Origin: CAYVXE01 sp964455375
Lineage (GTDB): Bacteria > Zhuqueibacterota > Zhuqueibacteria > Oceanimicrobiales > Oceanimicrobiaceae
Length of the DNA: 30,658 nucleotides
Assembly: GCA_964455375.1 (NCBI GenBank)
Contig: CAYVXE010000045.1
Coordinates: forward strand, 1-30,658
Reading direction: 5' to 3'
Shown here: one piece after another, positions 23,731 through 30,658 of the stretch
Layout: each line of letters begins with the position of its first letter
Numbering within the stretch: position 1 is the first letter of the stretch
Translations under genes and position numbers: made by a program
Notes under the pieces: model-generated
The model's database searches: none
The model's input: only the letters and a program-made list of their open reading frames with translations
Told to the model about the DNA's origin: nothing

Positions 23731-25626
23731 ATGACAATTGTAAAAAAAAAGAAAACACTCCTTAAGAAACAGCCAAATCAGACACTGATTTTCCGTCTCG
23801 TTGCGCTCTCCCTCCCTTTTCTTTTTTTCTTCTTGGTAGAGGTTGGCCTTCGCCTTTTCGATTATGACGGTAATCTTGATCTTTTCATACCTGCCAAAGG
23901 AGATTTCACCGAATATTATATTTGTAACCCGCTTGTCGCTCGACGTTATTTCTTCATGCAGAAAACCGTACCGTCCCCGCCGAATGATTTGTTTCTCAAA
24001 AAAAAGCCGAAAAACGACTACCGGATTTTTGTACTGGGCGGATCAACCACTGCCGGTTATCCCTATGGCAGTAATATGATGTTTTCCCGAATATTACAGC
24101 AGCGGCTAAGTGATGTATTTCCCACCAAGCATATTGAGGTTGTGAATACCGCAATGACCGCAGTCAACACCTACACTCTTCTCGACTTTATGGATGAGAT
24201 TCTCAAATACCAGCCGGACGCCATTCTCATTTACTCCGGTCACAATGAATATTACGGGGCATTAGGCATCGCGTCCAATGAATCGTTGGGCAGGTTTCCG
24301 GCATTTGTAAAATTATACCTAAAGCTGCAGCGATTTAAAACATTCCTGCTGCTGCGCAATTTCATCGGCTCCGTAAAAAAATGGCTTCATCGTAGTGCGG
24401 ATACAACGAAAGCCCCTGCGACCCTTATGGAACGCATCGTAGCAGACCAGGTCATTCCATATAAAAGTGACCTGTACGAGTCAGGGAAAAAACAATTTGC
24501 AAGCAATCTGCGCAGCATTTTTCACAAAGCGAGGCGAGCAGATGTGCGTATTTTGATAGGAGATCTCATCAGCAATGTCCGGGGTCTCAAGCCGTTTATC
24601 TCCGTTAAAACGGACTCTTTTCCGGCAGCGGACGACATGTACAAACAGGCAATGACCTATGAAAAAGAAAACAAATTGCAACTTGCAAAAACATCTTACA
24701 TCCGTGCAAAGGATTTGGATGTGCTCCGTTTTCGTGCCCCCGAAGAATTTAACCAGATCATCTACACCATTGCCGACGAATATCATGTACCTGTGGTACC
24801 GGTGAAATCATATTTTGAAAAACACTCTCCAAGCGGTATCATCGGTAATCAGTTAATGGTCGATCACCTTCACCCGAATACCGACGGCTATTTTTTGATG
24901 GCGGACGCCTTTTTTGATGCCATGCGGCTTCATGGTTTCATTGCGCCAAAATGGGATTCCCACAGAATAGCACCCGCTACCTACTATCGCCGCAATTGGG
25001 GATTTACGGCATTAGACAGCATGACCGCAGATTTAGGTATCCGCATCTTAAAAAGCAACTGGCCATTTAAATCAAAAACCGCTTTGCCTAACACAGCATT
25101 AAATTTTCGTCCTGCGAAGAAAGTAGATTCTCTTGCTTTAAAGATCATATTTGATAATAAAATAACCCTTGCAGACGGTCATGAAAAATTAGCAAAATAT
25201 TATGCAGGGCAGAAACAGTTTGAAAAAGCATTCTCTGAATATCACGCACTCATTGATACCGCCCCCTATATGGTTTCGAATTATCTCAATGCGGCAGACA
25301 TGTTAATTAAGGCACGGCAATTGGACCGGGCGCTGCCATTTCTGATAAAATCACTTAATCATAAAGTCACCGGTTTTGCCATGAAGTGGATTGGACAAAT
25401 CTATTTAATAAAAGGCAGGACGCAAGAAGCTATTAAGCTGCTTAATCAGGCGCTCAAATTCGGACCACACGACCCGCAGGTCTTGTACAATCTCTGCGTT
25501 GCATATATCGCCAAGCGACAATTCAATTTGGCAAGGCCAGTCTTCGAACAACTACAAAGCATCAGCCCTGATTTTCCAGGTGTGGAGGATTTAAAACAGC
25601 ATTTAGAACAGAAGCCGCATCATTGA
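23731..25626 (+). CDS. SGNH/GDSL hydrolase with C-terminal TPR repeats
   Basis: The 631-aa protein is anchored by one N-terminal helix (about 21-40). The hydrolase part has the SGNH blocks: Ser105 in VLGGSTTAGYPYG, Asn172 in IYSGHNEYYGA and Asp378/His381 in MVDHLHPNTDGY. Residues about 285-325 contain a helical insert. From about 475 onward TPR-like helix pairs follow (QKQFEKAFSEYHALIDTAP, GRTQEAIKLLNQALKFGPHD, KRQFNLARPVFEQLQSISPD). It is probably an esterase or deacetylase acting in the periplasm, with TPRs for partner binding; the substrate is unknown. Codon use is less AT-rich than in the genes just upstream, so it marks the end of that region. Confidence 0.86.
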   Translation: MTIVKKKKTLLKKQPNQTLIFRLVALSLPFLFFFLVEVGLRLFDYDGNLDLFIPAKGDFTEYYICNPLVARRYFFMQKTVPSPPNDLFLKKKPKNDYRIFVLGGSTTAGYPYGSNMMFSRILQQRLSDVFPTKHIEVVNTAMTAVNTYTLLDFMDEILKYQPDAILIYSGHNEYYGALGIASNESLGRFPAFVKLYLKLQRFKTFLLLRNFIGSVKKWLHRSADTTKAPATLMERIVADQVIPYKSDLYESGKKQFASNLRSIFHKARRADVRILIGDLISNVRGLKPFISVKTDSFPAADDMYKQAMTYEKENKLQLAKTSYIRAKDLDVLRFRAPEEFNQIIYTIADEYHVPVVPVKSYFEKHSPSGIIGNQLMVDHLHPNTDGYFLMADAFFDAMRLHGFIAPKWDSHRIAPATYYRRNWGFTALDSMTADLGIRILKSNWPFKSKTALPNTALNFRPAKKVDSLALKIIFDNKITLADGHEKLAKYYAGQKQFEKAFSEYHALIDTAPYMVSNYLNAADMLIKARQLDRALPFLIKSLNHKVTGFAMKWIGQIYLIKGRTQEAIKLLNQALKFGPHDPQVLYNLCVAYIAKRQFNLARPVFEQLQSISPDFPGVEDLKQHLEQKPHH

Positions 25627-25710
25627 TGGAAACGTTTATTTTCTTAAAATGGAAATAAATGGAACCCGGGCGACTGACATTTTGTATAGTACTGTCTAAA
25701 CGAAAGGCGG

Positions 25711-27570
25711 TTGTCATTTATTTTGACCGAACATAGCAGCACAAACCGGTGGCTGCCAACCACCAAAAAAGAAGTTGAACGGCGTGGCTGGCGTGAACTC
25801 GACGTCATCATTATCTCCGGTGATGCTTACGTAGACCACCCGGCATTTGGGCATGCGGTTATCGGCAGAATCATCGAGGCAGAGGGTCTGAAAATAGCGA
25901 TTATCCCGCAGCCGAACTGGCAGGACGATCTGCGTGATTTCAGGAAGTTAGGGAAACCTAACTTATTCTTCGGCATTTCGTCCGGGTGCATGGATCCGAT
26001 GATAAACCACTACACGGCCGCTAAAAGACGGCGGTCAACCGATGCGTACACACCCGGCGGGAAAGCGGGATTTCGCCCGGATTACGCAGCGGTCGTCTAT
26101 TCAAATATTCTGAAAAGTCTCTATCCGGAGGTTCCTGTCGTTATCGGTGGAATTGAAGCGTCTCTCCGCAGAGTCACACACTATGATTATTGGTCGGACG
26201 ATCTTAAACCATCCATTCTTGTGGACAGCCGGGCTGACCTGCTGGTTTACGGCATGGGAGAACAACCGTTGCGCACTATTTTAACACTGTTGAAAAAAGG
26301 CGTCCCGTTTTCCTCTCTGAAAACCATTCCGCAGACCGCCTTTTTACAACCGGACTCAGCCGCTCTTCCGAAAAACAAACATTGGCAGACATTGGAACTG
26401 GCGTCACATTCGGCCTGCTTGAGAAACAAAAAAACATTTGCCCGAAATTTTAAGTATATCGAACAGGAATCGAATAAACAATTTGCGAATCGCCTTACCC
26501 AGAATGTCGGAGATAAACTGCTGGTCATCAATCCGCCTTATCAAACCATGAGTGAACAGGAAATCGATGCGTCGTTCGATCTACCCTACACACGCCTGCC
26601 GCATCCGAAGTACATAAAAAGAGGTCCGATTCCCGCGTTTGAAATGATTAAATTTTCAATTAACATGCACCGTGGCTGTTTCGGAGGCTGTAGTTTTTGC
26701 ACCATTTCAGCACACCAGGGCAAAATGATCGCCAGTCGCTCAAAAGCGTCCATCATGAAAGAGGTGGACCAAATAACGCAGATGGACAGTTTCAAAGGCT
26801 ACATCAGTGACCTTGGCGGCCCCTCGGCGAACATGTACAAAATGAAAGGCAAAGTGCAATCCATCTGCGATGCGTGTGTCAGTCCTTCCTGCATTCACCC
26901 CACGATTTGCCATAATTTGGATACAAATCATTTACCGTTGATTGATATTTACAGAAGCGCTGCGGCGCATCCAAAAGTTAAAAAAGCCTTTGTCGCCAGC
27001 GGGATACGTCATGACCTGCTCATGGCAAAAACCAAAGAAGATGAAAAAAAGAATCATTATGATGAATATACTGAACAATTGGTAACCCACCATGTCTCCG
27101 GCCGGCTGAAAATCGCACCGGAACATACCTCCGATGACGTCCTGAAAATTATGCGAAAACCGTCCTTCAAATACTTCCATGATTTTAAGATAAAATTTGA
27201 CCGGATTTGCAAAAAAGCAGGCCTGAAACAACAGCTCATCCCTTACTTCATTTCCAGTCATCCGGGGTCAAACGTTGAAGATATGGCCAATCTCGCCTGC
27301 GAAACCAAGAATCTGGGATTTAAACTGGAACAGGTGCAGGATTTCACTCCGACCCCCATGACGGTTGCGACGATCATTTACTATTCGGGATACCACCCGT
27401 ATACGTTAAAAAAAGTCTACACAGCCCGAACCTCAAAAGAGAAACAAAATCAAAAACGATTTTTCTTTTGGTACAAACGAGAGAACCGGCGCTGGATTCA
27501 AAATACTTTGCAACGGTTACACAAAGGTGAGCTGTCAGACAAATTGTTACGACAACCAGCAAAACAATGA
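25711..27570 (+). CDS. YgiQ-type radical SAM protein (UPF0313)
   Basis: The protein is 619 aa from TTG 25711; another TTG at 25723 would fit better with the AAAGGCGG tract just upstream, so the start is not settled. The 4Fe-4S/SAM motif is C323, C327 and C330 in HRGCFGGCSFCTIS, followed by HQGKMIASRSKASI, typical of YgiQ. N-terminal landmarks are DVIIISGDAYVDHPAFG and VVIGGIEASLRR. A further CDACVSPSC cluster may bind another iron-sulfur centre. The biochemical role of this family is not established. It starts a compact plus-strand run: the next gene begins 1 base after its stop. Confidence 0.9.
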   Translation: MSFILTEHSSTNRWLPTTKKEVERRGWRELDVIIISGDAYVDHPAFGHAVIGRIIEAEGLKIAIIPQPNWQDDLRDFRKLGKPNLFFGISSGCMDPMINHYTAAKRRRSTDAYTPGGKAGFRPDYAAVVYSNILKSLYPEVPVVIGGIEASLRRVTHYDYWSDDLKPSILVDSRADLLVYGMGEQPLRTILTLLKKGVPFSSLKTIPQTAFLQPDSAALPKNKHWQTLELASHSACLRNKKTFARNFKYIEQESNKQFANRLTQNVGDKLLVINPPYQTMSEQEIDASFDLPYTRLPHPKYIKRGPIPAFEMIKFSINMHRGCFGGCSFCTISAHQGKMIASRSKASIMKEVDQITQMDSFKGYISDLGGPSANMYKMKGKVQSICDACVSPSCIHPTICHNLDTNHLPLIDIYRSAAAHPKVKKAFVASGIRHDLLMAKTKEDEKKNHYDEYTEQLVTHHVSGRLKIAPEHTSDDVLKIMRKPSFKYFHDFKIKFDRICKKAGLKQQLIPYFISSHPGSNVEDMANLACETKNLGFKLEQVQDFTPTPMTVATIIYYSGYHPYTLKKVYTARTSKEKQNQKRFFFWYKRENRRWIQNTLQRLHKGELSDKLLRQPAKQ

Positions 27571-27571
27571 A

Positions 27572-28528
27572 ATGAACTTAACGACTAAAACTCCGCCAAC
27601 CAGTTCGATGAACAATGAGTCAACAAACTCTGCAAAGACCCAAGGCCGGCCTGCACCCGATGTCTGGCGTGAAAGCGGTGCGTTCTTCAAATACCGGGGT
27701 CACGACATTTATTACAGAACGAGCGGCAGCGGCCCGACGCTTCTGCTTCTACATGGATTTCCAACTGCGTCCTGGGATTGGCACCGCATTTGGATGCAAC
27801 TTTCGGATCATTTCCGGCTCGTTGCAGTTGATTTCATCGGATACGGTTTTTCAGCAAAACCCACAAAATATGCCTATTCAACTTTCGACCAGGCCGATCT
27901 TGTTGAAGCACTTTTGACATTTTTAGGCATTAAAGAAACACACATACTTGCGCATGACTACGGGGACACTGTCGCACAAGAGCTTTTGGCCCGTAAAGAA
28001 GAACCAACTGGAGGGGGATTCGGAATTCGATCCGTCTGTTTTCTGAATGGCGGCCTGTTTTATGAAACCATCCAACCACGGCCCATCCAGAAACTGCTGC
28101 TTTCCCCCGTTGGCTTTCTGCTGGGGAAACTGTACAACAAGCGGGCATTTTACCGCAGTTTCAAGGCCATCTTTGGTTCGACATACAACCCGACAAATGC
28201 AGAGCTTGATAATTTCTGGGAAATCGTCACACATAACCATGGTAAAGCCATCATCTACAAACTCATCCGCTATTTGAATGAACGGGCCAGGTACCGGGAT
28301 CGTTGGGTGAAGCCTCTACAATCAACAGAGATTCCGTTACGGTTCATTAACGGAACAGACGACCCGGTTTCCGGGAGGCGTATGGCGCTGCGTTATAAAG
28401 AACTGATCCCGAATCCCGACATTGTCCTGCTTGACGGAATCGGTCACTACCCGCAAATAGAGGACCCTGACGCCGTGGTTCGTGAATTTATCACATTTCA
28501 AAACAATCAGAACAAAAATGACAGATAA
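27572..28528 (+). CDS. Alpha/beta hydrolase, MEST/PEG1-like
   Basis: The protein is 318 aa from ATG 27572, one base after the YgiQ stop; an ATG at 27608 is an alternative. The core is LLLLHGFPTASWDWHRIW, LVAVDFIGYGFSAKP, then LAHDYGDTVAQELL, where the nucleophile position is Asp129 rather than Ser. The final His is His292 in GIGHYPQIEDP. An Asp nucleophile is seen in haloalkane dehalogenases and epoxide hydrolases. The combination HDYGDxVAQELL, SVCFLNGGLF and HYPQxEDP recalls the vertebrate imprinted protein MEST (recalled, not searched). The substrate is unknown. Its 3' end overlaps the next gene by 11 bases. Confidence 0.87.
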   Translation: MNLTTKTPPTSSMNNESTNSAKTQGRPAPDVWRESGAFFKYRGHDIYYRTSGSGPTLLLLHGFPTASWDWHRIWMQLSDHFRLVAVDFIGYGFSAKPTKYAYSTFDQADLVEALLTFLGIKETHILAHDYGDTVAQELLARKEEPTGGGFGIRSVCFLNGGLFYETIQPRPIQKLLLSPVGFLLGKLYNKRAFYRSFKAIFGSTYNPTNAELDNFWEIVTHNHGKAIIYKLIRYLNERARYRDRWVKPLQSTEIPLRFINGTDDPVSGRRMALRYKELIPNPDIVLLDGIGHYPQIEDPDAVVREFITFQNNQNKNDR

Positions 28529-28790
28529 TGCTGACTCACAGAAAGCCTTTCAAATTATTCCAGGCGTAGGGAAAAGCATCTCCCGTGATTTGGTCGATTT
28601 GGGTTACAGACGAGTGAAAGAGTTGCGCGGAGAAGACCCAGAACTGATGTACGAGAAGCTATGCCGTTTACGAGGTGAGCACATCGACCGATGCGTGCTG
28701 TATGTCTTTCGTTGTGCGGTGTATTTTGCCTCGAATGACACACACGATCCGGAACTGCTCAAATGGTGGCATTGGAAGAACAGACCATAA
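28518..28790 (+). CDS. Cdd1-type helix-hairpin-helix protein
   Basis: The 90-aa protein starts at ATG 28518, inside the end of the hydrolase gene. It has a helix-hairpin-helix near the N-terminus (FQIIPGVGKSISRDLVDLG), then RVKELRGEDPELMYEKLC and HIDRCVLYVFRCAVYFA, which matches the Cdd1 'pathogenicity locus' family. Helix-hairpin-helix motifs usually bind DNA without sequence preference, but the role of this family is unknown. Overlap with the upstream gene suggests translational coupling in a YgiQ-hydrolase-Cdd1 transcript. Confidence 0.84.
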   Translation: MTDNADSQKAFQIIPGVGKSISRDLVDLGYRRVKELRGEDPELMYEKLCRLRGEHIDRCVLYVFRCAVYFASNDTHDPELLKWWHWKNRP

Positions 28791-28795
28791 ACGTT

Positions 28796-29256
28796 ATGAA
28801 AAAAATAGCAGTGTAATCCAACGAAGAAATGTTGATAAAATGGAGGGGATGATTTTGCCCAAAGTTGCAAATCATAAAGTGCAGATTGACTTTTATGACA
28901 TGGGAATGGAAACGACCTGATTGTTGTACAGAATAACCAGTAGTGCTTTTGCGACCGGACTGTGAGAAAACATGAAAAATGCCTATCATTTTCCCATGAA
29001 CGATTACTCCAACGGCGATGACATTTACTTATTCGGATTCAGCCCGAGTGCATGCACAGTCCGACGTACCGTCGGACTTACCCATAATTACGGCCGATTG
29101 AAAAATATCTAAGTAGACAAACTCGAGGAAGGATTCAACCCCTATCACAGAAAAGAGGTATGTCCAAATTCTGACATCATAAAACACTACTCGGGAAGGA
29201 TGAGTTTCACGACGTTCAACTCTGCAGCTCCATCGATAATACGTTTCAGGCTTTAG
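28796..29256 (+). pseudogene. Decayed DUF2235 (alpha/beta hydrolase-like) gene
   Basis: Pieces in different frames follow the DUF2235 order. MKKIAV at 28796 is the usual start before the CDGT motif, which is missing. RRNVDKMEGMILPKVANHKV and QIDFYDMGMETT fit the NV-K...Q-fYDpGvGT part (ends 28920). From 28972 MKNAYHFPMNDYSNGDDIYL, FGFSPSACTVRRTVGL and HNYGRLKN fit the GFSRGAytxR region. After a stop at 29110 EEGFNPYHRKEV continues. The nucleophile motif GFSRGA reads GFSPSA. Several stops, frameshifts and deletions make it clearly non-functional. The following 227 bases (29257-29483) show nothing I can name. Confidence 0.68.
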
Positions 29257-29483
29257 TTATAGGTTAAAACCGAATTATATCGAAGAAGTGAACTCGCTGC
29301 AGAGGATAAAGTTGCCGAGAAGTAAAAACATGTTATGGATGGCGTTTCCAAGATTACCCAAACCAGCGGCAAAAAAAATAACTAAAAAACGCCAAAACCG
29401 TATTCATCCGCAGTTTACATTTCCATCACAAATTCAGGGAGTTAAAAAATCCCTCGTGTCAGAGCGTGACTTTTCCACGACCA

Positions 29484-30470
29484 TCAACCGTACAGGTTCG
29501 CCACATAGTCACCATAACCATTGTACGGAAGCGTAGGAATCCGGTCGCCAGTGTTGATGTCCCTTTCAGTTGCCTGTGACCAGCGTGGGTGCGGGACTTT
29601 TGGATCGACGTTTGAGGTGAAGTCATACTCACTGGGTACCAGATCATTCCAGAAAGTAGCAGGCTGTTTTTTGACGAATTCTATTTTCACAATGGATTTA
29701 ATGTTCTTGTAGCCGTACTTCCACGGCACAATGATACGAACCGGAGCGCCATTTTGCTTTGGCAGTGCATGTCCATAAATCCCCGTGGTAAAGAGTGCCA
29801 GATCATTCATCGCTTCTTCTACTGTTAAACCCTCATAATAAGGCCAGGAATACCACCGCTGGCTTTTCTGACCGATAGCCTCCTCAGGACGATTAAACGT
29901 AAGAAAACGAACATAGTGTGCTTTGAATGTAGGACGTACTTCTTGCAAAAGTTTCTTAAACGGAAATCCGGTCCAGGGAACGACCATAGACCAGGCTTCC
30001 ACACAGCGAAAGCGGTACACGCGTTCTTCCAGTTCAAAACGATGCATCAAATCATCTAAATCGTAGGTGCCGGGTTTCTCGACTTCACCGGAGATTTCAA
30101 TTTTCCATGGTTCCGTCTTCAGACTTTGTGCGAGTTTCCAGACCCGCCCTTTTTCAACTGAAAACTCATAAAAATTGTTATACGACGCGGTGATCGCTTC
30201 ATTGGTCAAAGGACGATCGACCGCAAACGCGGTATTTCTTTCTGCGGGATAGGGCGGCGCCGCTTTCGGAAGCGTGTCCCGAACATCATTGTACATGCTA
30301 TGCGCGCCCGCCTGTGACGACCGGTCCAAACAACTGCTCATTAAACCATACGCCCCAAGACTTGAAATTCCCAGGGTCTTGAGAAATTTTCGTCGGTTCA
30401 GGTAAACGTCTTCCGGTGTACTTTTATTTTCGGATATTTCCCAACTCCGCGGTATTTTGATAAACGCCAT
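29484..30470 (-). CDS. msrP: Protein-methionine-sulfoxide reductase catalytic subunit MsrP (YedY)
   Basis: Periplasmic molybdoenzyme of 328 aa that repairs oxidised methionine in exported proteins. A Tat signal (NRRKFLKTLGISSLGAYG, residues 25-42) exports it folded. Cys156 in YRFRCVEAWSMVVPW ligates the molybdenum. Other family segments are EPWKIEISGEVEKPG, GLTVEEAMNDLALFTTGIYG and NGAPVRIIVPWKYGYKNIKS. An AAGGAG site lies 8 bases before ATG. Its membrane haem partner MsrQ is usually encoded next to it, but the downstream side holds only the DUF2235 ruin, and the upstream 188 bases contain no gene of that kind. Confidence 0.93.
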   Translation of the reverse strand: MAFIKIPRSWEISENKSTPEDVYLNRRKFLKTLGISSLGAYGLMSSCLDRSSQAGAHSMYNDVRDTLPKAAPPYPAERNTAFAVDRPLTNEAITASYNNFYEFSVEKGRVWKLAQSLKTEPWKIEISGEVEKPGTYDLDDLMHRFELEERVYRFRCVEAWSMVVPWTGFPFKKLLQEVRPTFKAHYVRFLTFNRPEEAIGQKSQRWYSWPYYEGLTVEEAMNDLALFTTGIYGHALPKQNGAPVRIIVPWKYGYKNIKSIVKIEFVKKQPATFWNDLVPSEYDFTSNVDPKVPHPRWSQATERDINTGDRIPTLPYNGYGDYVANLYG

Positions 30471-30658
30471 CTATATTCTCCTTATTCTTATGAACGATAT
30501 TTTCTTAACAATAATAGCCCAAACATTGTATTCCTTTCTAACAAAAACCTCCTACGGTGTTAGTGAATCATTAGATTTTCACATGAGTGTCCGATTAAGA
30601 GATAGATAGTTTTAGGTAAAGTCGTTAAAAAACAATAGTCAAACTTCTCGTTGTGAAA

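Noticed and set aside
28675..28920. 81-aa plus-strand gene
   Set aside because: The first part overlaps the Cdd1 gene out of frame. The last part (after 28796) is a fragment of the decayed DUF2235 gene.

Overview
The window is a stretch of bacterial chromosome of moderate GC with 22 intact genes (the first cut by the left edge) plus one 53-codon mini-gene. Four decayed genes and one scaffold gap are also visible. Several starts carry Shine-Dalgarno sequences (for example AAGGAG before msrP and a run of G before the DUF6526 gene). This fits a Gram-negative bacterium with an outer membrane: there is a Tat-exported MsrP and an SppA protease fused to an apparent beta-barrel domain. The mix of families (SGNH-TPR proteins, DUF6526, barrel-fused SppA) suggests the FCB group, perhaps Calditrichota-like. 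That placement is inference, because no rRNA or other phylogenetic marker was analysed.

Layout. 1-3736: the 3' part of a class V aminotransferase, a membrane protein with three VanZ-like modules, and a convergent EAL-HDOD signalling protein whose stop codon overlaps the VanZ stop. 4138-6192: oligopeptidase B. 6220-7364: at least five copies of an 85-100 bp imperfect palindrome surround a GxxExxY (PD-(D/E)xK-like) gene and contain a 100-N scaffold gap. A sixth, degenerate copy lies at about 10.3 kb. 7383-10278: sppA and a DUF6526 membrane protein. 10407-13026 (minus): NAD salvage, with nicotinate phosphoribosyltransferase followed by a long nicotinamidase-like hydrolase. 13376-14953: a short Rho and a YaiI/UPF0178 protein.

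15.0-23.7 kb looks like an accessory region that is visibly more AT-rich. It holds an IS3-type transposase remnant, a P3A-type proton ATPase, a HEAT-repeat protein and an APC permease whose stop overlaps the start of a stand-alone 53-aa DbpA-like RNA-binding domain. These are followed by a frameshifted TfoX-N gene, a VOC protein, a DUF2867 protein, a GT39-like membrane glycosyltransferase and a decayed SNase-like fragment. The short genes from 20.3 to 23.7 kb all lie on the plus strand. They are separated by small palindromic spacers, and the GT39 gene is bracketed by a related direct repeat, which is reminiscent of a cassette array.

23.7 kb to the end returns to ordinary composition: an SGNH hydrolase with TPRs, then a tight run of a YgiQ-type radical SAM protein, a MEST/PEG1-like alpha/beta hydrolase and a Cdd1 helix-hairpin-helix protein. 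After these come a ruined DUF2235 gene and, on the minus strand, msrP. The points most worth following up are the palindrome array around the GxxExxY gene, the APC-DbpA coupling and the cassette-like region.
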